56,110 nucleotides of DNA from Anaerobranca gottschalkii DSM 13577 (GTDB lineage: Bacteria > Bacillota > Proteinivoracia > Proteinivoracales > Proteinivoracaceae). Shown here in pieces: positions 47,755 through 55,261 of this stretch. The notes beneath the pieces are model-generated. The model did not search any database. It had not been told where the DNA came from and saw only the letters and a program-made list of their open reading frames with translations. The position numbers were made by a program, and so were the translations under genes. Every line of letters begins with the position of its first letter. The stretch's first letter is position 1. The DNA lies in assembly GCF_900111575.1 (NCBI RefSeq), contig NZ_FOIF01000008.1, positions 1 to 56,110 on the forward strand. The letters are read 5' to 3'.

Positions 47755-47849
47755 AGTCTACCGCCTTTCAAAATTAGTATTTACTAATAACATTAAAAAA
47801 TTATATATTTAAAATTATTAATGTGAGGATATACTAATAAAAGTCAATA

Positions 47850-48239
47850 TTATATTGTCCTCCAATGAAAATCTCCTCTCTCTAAACCCTTTAGTAAAAT
47901 TTCTGCAGTAGCTATATTTGTAGCTACTGGTATATTATGTACATCACATAGTCTCAGTAATGCTGTAATATCAGGTTCATGGGGCTGAGCCATTAAGGGA
48001 TCTCTAAAAAATAATACTAGATCCATTGAATTCTCTGCAATTTTAGCTCCTATTTGCTGATCTCCCCCTAAAGGACCGGATAAAAATCTGTTAACCTTAA
48101 GTCCTGTAGCATCTGATATTTTTTTACCTGTAGTTCCTGTGGCATATAGGGTATGGGCTTCTAAAATTTTTTGATAAGCTATGCAAAAATTAACCATTTG
48201 TTGTTTTTTTCTATCATGGGCTATTAAAGCTATATTCAT
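47850..48239 (-). CDS. mgsA: methylglyoxal synthase
   Basis: MgsA converts dihydroxyacetone phosphate to methylglyoxal, a phosphate-recovery bypass of glycolysis. The 129 residues cover the whole family: [78 protein letters not shown]. Catalytic Asp and His residues are in place. The ATG is only 29 bases from the divergent nuclease ATG, so its promoter must lie inside that nuclease gene. Confidence 0.97.
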   Translation of the reverse strand: MNIALIAHDRKKQQMVNFCIAYQKILEAHTLYATGTTGKKISDATGLKVNRFLSGPLGGDQQIGAKIAENSMDLVLFFRDPLMAQPHEPDITALLRLCDVHNIPVATNIATAEILLKGLERGDFHWRTI

Positions 48240-48268
48240 CCAACATTCCTCCTAAGCAAGGTGAAAAT

Positions 48269-48754
48269 ATGTATCCAAACATTTACTACATAAAAAGCAA
48301 AGACTTTTCTAAAGAAACATTATATCAATTAACTGGCGTTTTGGCAAAACATAGAGAAGAAATTATAAAATTCAGAGATACTAAAAATGAAAAAAGCAAA
48401 AAAATTGAAATATTAGTTAAAGATGATTTTGAGAAATTAGGTTTTTTACATTCGGTAACTAATGATATTTATCCCCTTTTCAAAAAGGGTAGTTTATTTG
48501 AAGTAGATTTTTACCACCCTCAATATAAAATTGCCATTGAAATAGAAAAAAGTAATCTTTACAGTAAAGTATGGTTAGCTTTATATAAACAATTAGAGTC
48601 AAAGGAAATTAAACATGGAATCATTATGGTTCCTAGTATTAAATACTCAAAATCTAAAGTTGAAAATACCTTCCAACTTACTTATCAACGTATTATTAAC
48701 AATAGTGTTCATTTATTAAAAAACATTGATTCCCTCATAATTATAGGATATTAA
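48269..48754 (+). CDS. putative PD-(D/E)XK nuclease, BglII-type-like, orphan
   Basis: This is the only complete plus-strand gene in the interior. The 161 residues hold a motif typical of PD-(D/E)XK nucleases: Asp80 in SLFEVDFYHPQ, then Glu91 and Glu93 in YKIAIEIEKSN, followed by an alpha helix and a strand (HGIIMVPSIKYS). The order D-x10-E-x-E resembles the BglII/BstYI class of restriction enzymes. No methyltransferase is next to it. AAGGTG precedes the ATG, and a perfect stem ends the gene. It could be a restriction enzyme, a repair nuclease or part of a defence unit. No function should be assumed. Confidence 0.75.
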   Translation: MYPNIYYIKSKDFSKETLYQLTGVLAKHREEIIKFRDTKNEKSKKIEILVKDDFEKLGFLHSVTNDIYPLFKKGSLFEVDFYHPQYKIAIEIEKSNLYSKVWLALYKQLESKEIKHGIIMVPSIKYSKSKVENTFQLTYQRIINNSVHLLKNIDSLIIIGY

Positions 48755-48780
48755 ACAAAGCCCTTAGGGGCTTTGTTTAA
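48751..48780. terminator. bidirectional terminator between nuclease and M42 genes
   Basis: TTAAACAAAGCCC (48751-48763) and GGGCTTTGTTTAA (48768-48780) form a perfect 13-base stem with a TTAG loop. Short T-rich stretches flank both sides. The nuclease stop codon lies inside the first arm, and the M42 stop is 12 bases past the second arm, so it can end both transcripts. Confidence 0.85.
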
Positions 48781-48791
48781 TTCTAGATAAA

Positions 48792-49775
48792 TTAAAATTC
48801 AAATTCTGTAGAAGCGACAATTAATTTCACAGCATTATTTAAATCATCTACACTTACCATCTCTGAAGGACTGTGTATATAGCGGCAGGGAATTGAAACA
48901 ACACCTGCCCATACCCCTTCTCTAGAAACGTGGATAGCTCCAGAATCAGTGCCACCAAATTCAAGGACTTCTAGTTGATATGGAATAGATAATTCCTTTG
49001 CTTTTTGAATCAACATATCTTTAACCATAGGATGAACCATTATAGACATATCCTTAATCTTAATAGCTGGCCCTTTACCAAGTTCAACAGCCATCCTATG
49101 AGCTTTAGGGGTATCACCTACTGCTGTGACATCTACAGCTATAGCTAAGTCTGGGTCTATCCTATAAGCTGCCGTTTTAGCTCCCCTTAATCCAACTTCT
49201 TCTTGCACGGTAAAGACAAAGTATAAATTATGTTCAGGGTTTTTAATTTGTTTTAATGCGTTAATCAATACCCAGCAACCTGCCCTATCATCTAAAGCTT
49301 TACCTATAACTTTATCACCTTTGTTTTCAAATTCCCTATGAATTACTGCAACTTCCCCAATACTTATTAACTTTTCTGCTTCCTCTTTTGAATTAACTCC
49401 AATATCAATAAACATTTTGTCTAAAGTTAATTTTGGAATATCTGTTATTTTCTCACTGCCTATAACTCCAATAATTCCACAATCCAATTTTACCCTTTGA
49501 CCTAAAAGAATATAAGGGGAAACCCCTCCAATATTAGTAAATCTTAAAAAACCTTCTTTTTCTATGTATGTAACTAATAAACCGATTTCATCTATATGGC
49601 TGGCATACATGATTTTTTTATCACTTTGACCTTTTTTTAGTGCAATAACATTACCTAGTTTATCAACAAAGATTTCATCACAATAGTCTCTAATTTCTTC
49701 AATAATTAAATCAGCTACCCTTTTTTCATGACCAGAGGGTCCAAAACTTTCTGATAAACGTTTCAATAATTCCAT
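48792..49775 (-). CDS. M42 family aminopeptidase (third of three)
   Basis: M42 aminopeptidases form tetrahedral dodecamers and remove N-terminal residues from peptides. The 327 residues show SESFGPSGHEKRVADL, the metal ligands in ASHIDEIGLLVT, KALDDRAGCWVLI and VQEEVGLRGAK, plus EFGGTDSGAIH. Length is typical. It starts at the base that ends the second copy, so translation is coupled. Confidence 0.94.
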   Translation of the reverse strand: MELLKRLSESFGPSGHEKRVADLIIEEIRDYCDEIFVDKLGNVIALKKGQSDKKIMYASHIDEIGLLVTYIEKEGFLRFTNIGGVSPYILLGQRVKLDCGIIGVIGSEKITDIPKLTLDKMFIDIGVNSKEEAEKLISIGEVAVIHREFENKGDKVIGKALDDRAGCWVLINALKQIKNPEHNLYFVFTVQEEVGLRGAKTAAYRIDPDLAIAVDVTAVGDTPKAHRMAVELGKGPAIKIKDMSIMVHPMVKDMLIQKAKELSIPYQLEVLEFGGTDSGAIHVSREGVWAGVVSIPCRYIHSPSEMVSVDDLNNAVKLIVASTEFEF

Positions 49776-50797
49776 TATATTAAACCTCCTTCAGAAATTT
49801 CTTTTAAAATAGCACTAACTAATTTAGTAGTATTTTCAAAGTCTTGGGCATTCATTAAGGATACGGGAGAATGGATATATCTACAAGGTACTGAGATGGT
49901 AAAGGTTTGAATCCCTTCCCTTGTTAAATGAATTTTCCCTGCATCGTTACCACCAACAGCTGTTTGACGATATTGGTAAGGTATATTATTTGCTTCCGCT
50001 ATTTTTACTACCTCTTTCAAAATGTTTTTTTGTACAATAATTGAAGCATCGATTACCGATAATGCTGGCCCATGTCCTAAACGGGTAGAAAACCTATGTT
50101 CTACACTTTCAGGGACATCAGAAGCAGAAGTCCCTTCTAAAACAATAGCTATATCTGGATTGACTGTATAAGCAGCTACTGTTGCTCCCCTTAATCCCAC
50201 CTCTTCTTGTACAGTAAAAGCTCCATAAATTGGGAAAGGAAAATCACTTTTTAAAATCTCAGCTAAAATAGCACAACCTACCCTATCATCAAAAGCTTTA
50301 CCTTTATATAATTGATCATTTATTTTAGCAAATTGAGTATCAAAGGAACAATAATCCCCTAACTTTACAGATCTTTTAGCATCTTCTTCACTTTTAGCCC
50401 CAATATCTATAAAAAGTTGTTCAAAACTCAAAGCAACTTCCCTTTCACTAGGTTTTTGTAAGTGGATAGGTTTTGCTCCGATTACTCCTTTAATTAAATC
50501 ATCCCCTATTTGTACAGTCTTTGATACTAAAACCCTTGGATCTATTCCTCCCACTGGTCTGAATTTTAACAATCCATTTCTTTCAATAGATGTGATCATT
50601 AAACCAATTTCATCCATGTGAGCAGCTATCATTACTTTAGGACCTTTTTTATCTTTACCTTTAATGGCAATTAAATTTCCCAAATAATCTGACTGAAATT
50701 CATCTACATAGGGCCCCAATTCCTCTTTTAATAACTTTGCTACTTTTACTTCATTACCTGCTACACCATGGGCATTTGAAAGCTTTTCTAATAGCAT
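49775..50797 (-). CDS. M42 family aminopeptidase (second of three)
   Basis: The 340 residues carry the same M42 metal motifs: AAHMDEIGLMIT, KAFDDRVGCAILAE, VQEEVGLRGAT and AVGGNDAGKIH. The last motif has Asn-Asp instead of Thr-Asp, a small difference from its neighbours that may alter the pocket. It overlaps the first copy by ten bases. All three are probably made together. Substrate preference cannot be told. Confidence 0.94.
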   Translation of the reverse strand: MLLEKLSNAHGVAGNEVKVAKLLKEELGPYVDEFQSDYLGNLIAIKGKDKKGPKVMIAAHMDEIGLMITSIERNGLLKFRPVGGIDPRVLVSKTVQIGDDLIKGVIGAKPIHLQKPSEREVALSFEQLFIDIGAKSEEDAKRSVKLGDYCSFDTQFAKINDQLYKGKAFDDRVGCAILAEILKSDFPFPIYGAFTVQEEVGLRGATVAAYTVNPDIAIVLEGTSASDVPESVEHRFSTRLGHGPALSVIDASIIVQKNILKEVVKIAEANNIPYQYRQTAVGGNDAGKIHLTREGIQTFTISVPCRYIHSPVSLMNAQDFENTTKLVSAILKEISEGGLI

Positions 50798-51837
50798 TTT
50801 AATTCCTCCAATCCCTTCTTATCCAAATTGGCAATATAGAGGGCTAATAGTTTCCCTGCTTTTTTTATATCTTGTATAGCCAAGGTTTCTACAGAAGTAT
50901 GCATATACCTTTGAGGTAAAGAAACCACTGCTGTAGCAATACCACCCCTTGCTATTTGAATAGCACCTGCATCAGTACCTGAATGACCGGGAGCTGTTTC
51001 TAGCTGAATAGGAATATTCCAATTTTCTGCAACTTTTTTCAAGCCTTCAAATACTTTTGGATGGATATTAGGACCTATAGCGAGAACTGGACCATCATCT
51101 AATTTAGAAGTGTATTCTTCAGATAATCCTGGCATATCACCAAAACAAACATCTATAGCAATCCCTATATCTGGCACAATCCCATAACTACTTACCATAG
51201 CTCCCCTTAAACCTACTTCTTCTTGAACTGTTGCTACAGCATAAACATCGGCAGTATGTACCATTTTTCTTAATTCTTTTAAACACTCAATTATTACTGC
51301 TACCCCTGCCCTATCATCTAGAGCTTTACCTGACACATAATTATTTTTTAAATCTAATAAGTTTCTATTAACTACCCCAATATCTCCAACTCCAATTTTT
51401 TCTTTAACTTCCTCTTCCGATAATCCAGTATCAATAAATAAATCATACATTTTTATAGCTTTAGTTCTTTCTTCAGGTTCTGTCAAATGGGGTGGTTTAG
51501 CCCCTATAATACCATATACTTTCTCTTTCCCGTAAATAGTTACCTCTTGAGCTGGCAAAGTTCTGGGGTCTATACCACCTACCGATGTAAAACGCAAAAA
51601 TCCCCCTTCTTCAATTTTTGTTATCATTAAACCAATTTCATCCATATGAGCAGCTAACATAATTTTAGGCCCATTACCACTTCCCTTTTTATAACCAATA
51701 ACATTACCTAATTTGTCTATTTTAGTCTGATCACATAATCTATGGAAGTAATCATTTATCTTAAGACCCACCTTAAGTTCATATCCTGAAACTCCCATAA
51801 TTTCAGTTATTTCTCGTAAAAAATCCTTTGTTTCCAA
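50788..51837 (-). CDS. M42 family aminopeptidase (first of three)
   Basis: The 349-residue protein has AAHMDEIGLMIT, KALDDRAGVAVIIE, VQEEVGLRGAM and HSGTDAGAIQ, all four metal/catalytic M42 motifs. It is slightly longer than its two neighbours and opens the triplet. AGGAGG precedes the ATG. The three share clear similarity and probably arose by tandem duplication followed by divergence. Confidence 0.94.
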   Translation of the reverse strand: METKDFLREITEIMGVSGYELKVGLKINDYFHRLCDQTKIDKLGNVIGYKKGSGNGPKIMLAAHMDEIGLMITKIEEGGFLRFTSVGGIDPRTLPAQEVTIYGKEKVYGIIGAKPPHLTEPEERTKAIKMYDLFIDTGLSEEEVKEKIGVGDIGVVNRNLLDLKNNYVSGKALDDRAGVAVIIECLKELRKMVHTADVYAVATVQEEVGLRGAMVSSYGIVPDIGIAIDVCFGDMPGLSEEYTSKLDDGPVLAIGPNIHPKVFEGLKKVAENWNIPIQLETAPGHSGTDAGAIQIARGGIATAVVSLPQRYMHTSVETLAIQDIKKAGKLLALYIANLDKKGLEELKCY

Positions 51838-51879
51838 AATTCTAACCTCCTTTATGTCCTTTATATTTTGTTATATAAC

Positions 51880-51906
51880 AAGGAGAAGACCTTCAGCCTT
51901 CCCCTT
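51880..51906 (-). terminator. possible weak terminator after pgsA
   Basis: AAGGAGAAGAC and GCCTTCCCCTT can pair over eleven positions with two G-U pairs and a five-base loop. It lies between pgsA and the first M42 gene. No T-run follows on the minus strand, so termination may be weak or only partial. Confidence 0.4.
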
Positions 51907-51934
51907 AGGCATATTATTTAATTCTACAATAAAT

Positions 51935-52498
51935 TTAAAAACCCTTTATTTTATCCCCATTATTATAAATATTAACCCTCTTTAACTTTAATTTAGATAA
52001 AAAAATCTTAAAATATATGCCAGTAGTTAATAAAACTATTCCAATAAAACCTATAGCTAAATATTCTTTTATTGACCAATTAAAAATATAGCTAATTATT
52101 AAAAGATAAACATAGCAAGTGTTAAATTTGCCCCAAAAATTAGCTGATATAACAACTTTAGTGTAGAGATAGTTAATTAGACCTCCAAGAATCATAAAAG
52201 CTTCTCTGATCATTATAAAAATTATTAGCCATAAAGGCAATTTTTCATTTAACCATAACCCAATTCCAACGGTTACCAAAAGGAGTTTATCTGCCAATGG
52301 ATCTAAGACAGTTCCTAAATCAGTTACTAAACTATACTTTCTCGCAATATATCCATCTAAAATATCCAACAAAGCACCTATTGTAATAATAAAAAGGGAA
52401 AAAAAATGTTTATATGAGTAACTAATATTAGGTAAAACGGTTAAATAAATTGGTATTAAAAACAACCTAAATAATGTTATTAAATTGGGCCAATTCAT
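51935..52498 (-). CDS. pgsA: CDP-diacylglycerol-glycerol-3-phosphate 3-phosphatidyltransferase
   Basis: PgsA makes phosphatidylglycerophosphate from CDP-diacylglycerol, the product of CdsA. The 187 residues are largely hydrophobic and show the CDP-alcohol transferase signature DILDGYIARKYSLVTDLGTVLDPLADK (D-x2-DG-x2-AR...G-x3-D-x3-D). MNWPNLITLFRLFLIPIY is the usual start. The basic C-terminus is normal. Confidence 0.95.
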   Translation of the reverse strand: MNWPNLITLFRLFLIPIYLTVLPNISYSYKHFFSLFIITIGALLDILDGYIARKYSLVTDLGTVLDPLADKLLLVTVGIGLWLNEKLPLWLIIFIMIREAFMILGGLINYLYTKVVISANFWGKFNTCYVYLLIISYIFNWSIKEYLAIGFIGIVLLTTGIYFKIFLSKLKLKRVNIYNNGDKIKGF

Positions 52499-52516
52499 AG
52501 TCCCTCCCCCTAACCT

Positions 52517-52789
52517 TTAAGCAGTTACAGGATCCTCATCTAAAATATCTAAAAACTCTAGATCTACCACCTGTTCATTATTATCTACTTTTTCCATTTT
52601 ATAAATAATACTTTTATACATGGGGGCAGTAATTTTCATGGAATAATTGGCACAATTTCTAGGCAAACCAACAATTACATCACCATTACAACAATATTTT
52701 ACTGTAAAATCCTCCCAATTTAGTTCTACTACACAATTAGGGATCCCCTTTAAAGATAATCTATCAATTATTTTTAATTTTAAGAACAT
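52517..52789 (-). CDS. small protein of unknown function behind a structured leader (90 aa)
   Basis: The 90 residues begin MFLKLKIIDRLSLKGIPNCVVELN and include TVKYCCNGDVIVGLPRNCANYSMKITAP. The alternation of short beta strands recalls a single carboxypeptidase-regulatory-like (Cna B/prealbumin) module, but with no secretion signal and three cysteines. I do not recognise a family. ATG at 52789 follows a GGAGGGTGAGG site that lies in an inverted repeat. It sits between the methyltransferase and pgsA. Confidence 0.6.
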   Translation of the reverse strand: MFLKLKIIDRLSLKGIPNCVVELNWEDFTVKYCCNGDVIVGLPRNCANYSMKITAPMYKSIIYKMEKVDNNEQVVDLEFLDILDEDPVTA

Positions 52790-52793
52790 TATC

Positions 52794-52845
52794 CTCACCC
52801 TCCTCCTCCTTTTTAATACAGTATATGTGATGTATAACAGAGGGT
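52794..52845 (-). promoter_or_regulatory. inverted repeat that can hide the ribosome binding site of the 90-aa gene
   Basis: CTCACCCTC (52794-52802) and GAGGGTGAG (52837-52845) are perfect inverted repeats of nine bases around a 34-base loop, with an inner ATACA/TGTAT pair. On the minus-strand message the downstream arm contains GAGGGTGAG of the ribosome binding site, four bases before the ATG. Translation could therefore depend on this stem opening. Confidence 0.6.
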
Positions 52846-52866
52846 GAGCTTTGTTTTTGTTATATA

Positions 52867-53430
52867 TTAAATCTTCTTTTGAATTAATATAAGTTGAGGC
52901 GGAAAATTCTGCAAATTAATTAAGTTATAGTGTAGTACCGTATAATGCCTAGGATTTAAGTTTTTAGCAAGGGTTATCACACCTTCAGTTTCCCACTTCC
53001 CTCCATAGTGACCAGGGTACAACATTAAGGACATTATGCCATTTTTTTGCAAAATTTCTAAGCCTTGTTCAATGGCTGGGATTGTAGATTCCAGTTTTGT
53101 TATAATTTTATGATTTCCTCCTGGTAAATATCCAAAATTAAACATTATAGCCTTTGCCTTTAGATTACCCAAATATTGTTTTAAACAATCATGGCTTTCT
53201 TTAATTAAAACTACTCTACTTTCTAGTTTATTATTAACTAATAATTTATATGTATTATCTAATGCTTCTTGTTGAATATCAAAGGCATAAACCTTCCCCT
53301 TTTCTCCAACTCCCTTTGCTAGTAATAATGTATCATTACCATTTCCTGCAGTACCATCTACTGCTATATCTCCATCCCTTAAACTTTCAAATACTAGTTG
53401 TCTTGCAAACTCTAAACTTCTTTTAATCAC
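52867..53430 (-). CDS. mnmM: class I SAM methyltransferase, YtqB/MnmM-like tRNA methyltransferase
   Basis: The 187-residue protein has the SAM-binding motif AVDGTAGNGNDTLLLAKGVG, DIQQEALDNTYKLL, and the family stretches FNFGYLPGGNHKIITK and LMLYPGHYGGKWETEGV. These mark the YtqB family, which in Bacillus makes the methyl group of mnm5s2U34 in tRNA. GTG at 53430 has AAGGAG at a good distance; the TTG at 53439 is too close to it. Confidence 0.88.
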   Translation of the reverse strand: MIKRSLEFARQLVFESLRDGDIAVDGTAGNGNDTLLLAKGVGEKGKVYAFDIQQEALDNTYKLLVNNKLESRVVLIKESHDCLKQYLGNLKAKAIMFNFGYLPGGNHKIITKLESTIPAIEQGLEILQKNGIMSLMLYPGHYGGKWETEGVITLAKNLNPRHYTVLHYNLINLQNFPPQLILIQKKI

Positions 53431-53452
53431 CTTTAACAACTCCTTACTAAAT

Positions 53453-54808
53453 TTACTTTAAATCTAAGCTTCTGTATTGAATAGCTTCTGCTATATGATT
53501 AACATCGATATTTTCCTTTTCCCCTAAATCAGCTATTGTTCTCGCTACTTTTAAGATTTTATCATAAGCTCTAGCACTTAATCCTAAGTTATAAAATGCC
53601 CCTTCTAATAATTTTTTAGCATCATCTGAAATTTTACAATATCTTTCAATATATTTACCTGTTAATTGACTATTTTCCTTTATATTTAAGTATTTATAAC
53701 GCTTTTTCTGAACTTCTCTAGCTTTTATTACTCTTTGTAAAATAGTTTTAGAGCTTTCTTCTTTAATATTATTATTCATCAATTCCTCAAAATTAACGGG
53801 TGGTACTTCTATATGTAAATCTAGCCTGTCCAATAAAGGCCCAGAAATCTTATTGCGGTATTTCTCAACTACCCCCATTGAACAAGTACACTCTATATTC
53901 ATAGATCGATAAAATCCACAAGGACATGGATTCATAGCGGCAATTAACTGAAAATCCGTTCCTCCCCCTATTAAACCTGCATAAGAAATAGTATGATGGG
54001 GAGCCCTAAAGGGCCTATTTTTTATTAAACCCCTCTTTCTTAATAACCCCGCTACACTGTAGATTTTAGATACTTCCAATATTTCCTCATAATTTAATGG
54101 GGGCAAGATAGTTGAAAATCTTTTAGCTAACATCGATTTGCCTGAACCGGGTGGGCCGATTAGAAGGATATTATGCCCTCCTGCCGCAGCAATTTCTAAT
54201 GCCCGTTTAGCTACCTTTTGCCCTTTAACTTCACTAAAATCTCCTGGATTTTTAATTTCTTCTAAAGGGATATTTGCCTTAAATTGTTCAATTACCTGTT
54301 TTTTTAGTATGTGATATACCCCTTCTTTTAAATTTTTTACGGGATAAACTTTTATTTCTTTAACTAAAGCTCCTTCTTCCTTATTGGCATCAGGTAAAAT
54401 ATAACTCCCTTTTTCTTTATCTTTTAAATGGATTAGCATTGGTAAAAGCCCATTTATTCCCCGTACTCTACCATCTAAGGAAAGTTCCCCCCAAACTATT
54501 ATATCTTCCAATAATTCTTTAGGCCAATTATTTGTTGCCGCTAAAATTGCTAAAGCTATAGGTAAATCATATATAGGCCCTTCTTTTTTCAAATCAGCTG
54601 GGGCTAAATTAACAATAATCCGTTGTGAAGGAAAATTAAATCCAGAGTTTATAATAGCTGCTTTTACCCTTTCCTTTGCTTCTCTAACTGCTGTATCTGG
54701 CAATCCTACAACTTCAAAGGCTGGAAGTCCTGGAGAAATATTTACTTCAACCTCTATTAAGTTAGCCTCAAGCCCTAGTAATCCACAACTTTTAACTGTA
54801 GCAAACAA
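53453..54808 (-). CDS. comM: YifB/ComM family AAA+ (Mg-chelatase-like) protein, internally deleted
   Basis: ComM/YifB is a helicase that aids branch migration during natural transformation. The 451 residues have an N-terminal LonC-like domain (ISPGLPAFEVVGLPDTAVREAKERVKAAI), Walker A at GPPGSGKSML, then APHHTISYAGLIGGGT, followed at once by DFQLIAAMNPCPCG. In all homologues I know, about 53 residues containing the Walker B motif (LFLDE type) lie between GGGT and the latter. They are missing in frame. The C-terminal helical domain is intact. TTG at 54808 is preferred because GGGG lies eight bases before it. Confidence 0.88.
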   Translation of the reverse strand: MFATVKSCGLLGLEANLIEVEVNISPGLPAFEVVGLPDTAVREAKERVKAAIINSGFNFPSQRIIVNLAPADLKKEGPIYDLPIALAILAATNNWPKELLEDIIVWGELSLDGRVRGINGLLPMLIHLKDKEKGSYILPDANKEEGALVKEIKVYPVKNLKEGVYHILKKQVIEQFKANIPLEEIKNPGDFSEVKGQKVAKRALEIAAAGGHNILLIGPPGSGKSMLAKRFSTILPPLNYEEILEVSKIYSVAGLLRKRGLIKNRPFRAPHHTISYAGLIGGGTDFQLIAAMNPCPCGFYRSMNIECTCSMGVVEKYRNKISGPLLDRLDLHIEVPPVNFEELMNNNIKEESSKTILQRVIKAREVQKKRYKYLNIKENSQLTGKYIERYCKISDDAKKLLEGAFYNLGLSARAYDKILKVARTIADLGEKENIDVNHIAEAIQYRSLDLK

Positions 54809-54890
54809 ATTAATCACCCCGTTTTAGCTGAATTTATTAAATTATTCTACAAAATCAGGGTGACTTCCTTTTTTAAGGCAAAAAAAAAAA

Positions 54891-55100
54891 TCAAATATAA
54901 AAATTAAATTGAATTAGCTGTGCTTCTCTAAACATATCATTTCTACCTGTTATTTTTTTACTATTAATCAACTCAGTTTTTTTTAAAGCCAATTTGGTCT
55001 CTGCTTCAATCAACCTACTTTTTAATTGATAATAATCTTCTTCATATTTATTTACCTTATCCAATACTTCCTTTAAACCTAAATAAATATCATCTACCAT
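54891..55100 (-). CDS. phage-like small coiled-coil protein, possibly truncated
   Basis: The 69 residues are a helical, charged protein (MVDDIYLGLKEVLDKVNKYEE, then SRLIEAETKLALKKTEL) with a C-terminal pattern KITGRNDMFREAQL that resembles small phage proteins with a GKNAEERxA-type motif. It may be cut short by the mobile element beside it. GGGGGG precedes ATG at 55100. The gap 54818-54890 holds only an A/T tract. Confidence 0.45.
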   Translation of the reverse strand: MVDDIYLGLKEVLDKVNKYEEDYYQLKSRLIEAETKLALKKTELINSKKITGRNDMFREAQLIQFNFYI

Positions 55101-55261
55101 AAAAAATCCCCCCATTTTAAAATTTTCCATTTGCCATAGAACATATGTTTGTTATATAATATGCTCAAGGAGGCTTTTAACAGTTAAACTATATTTATAA
55201 AATAATCTAAATATCTACAATTACTTTACAAATATAAATTTGTTAGGGGGTGATAAATCTA

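Noticed and set aside
47755-47849. T-box riboswitch before argS
   Set aside because: The gap is too short and lacks the conserved antiterminator motif; only AT-rich repeats are present.
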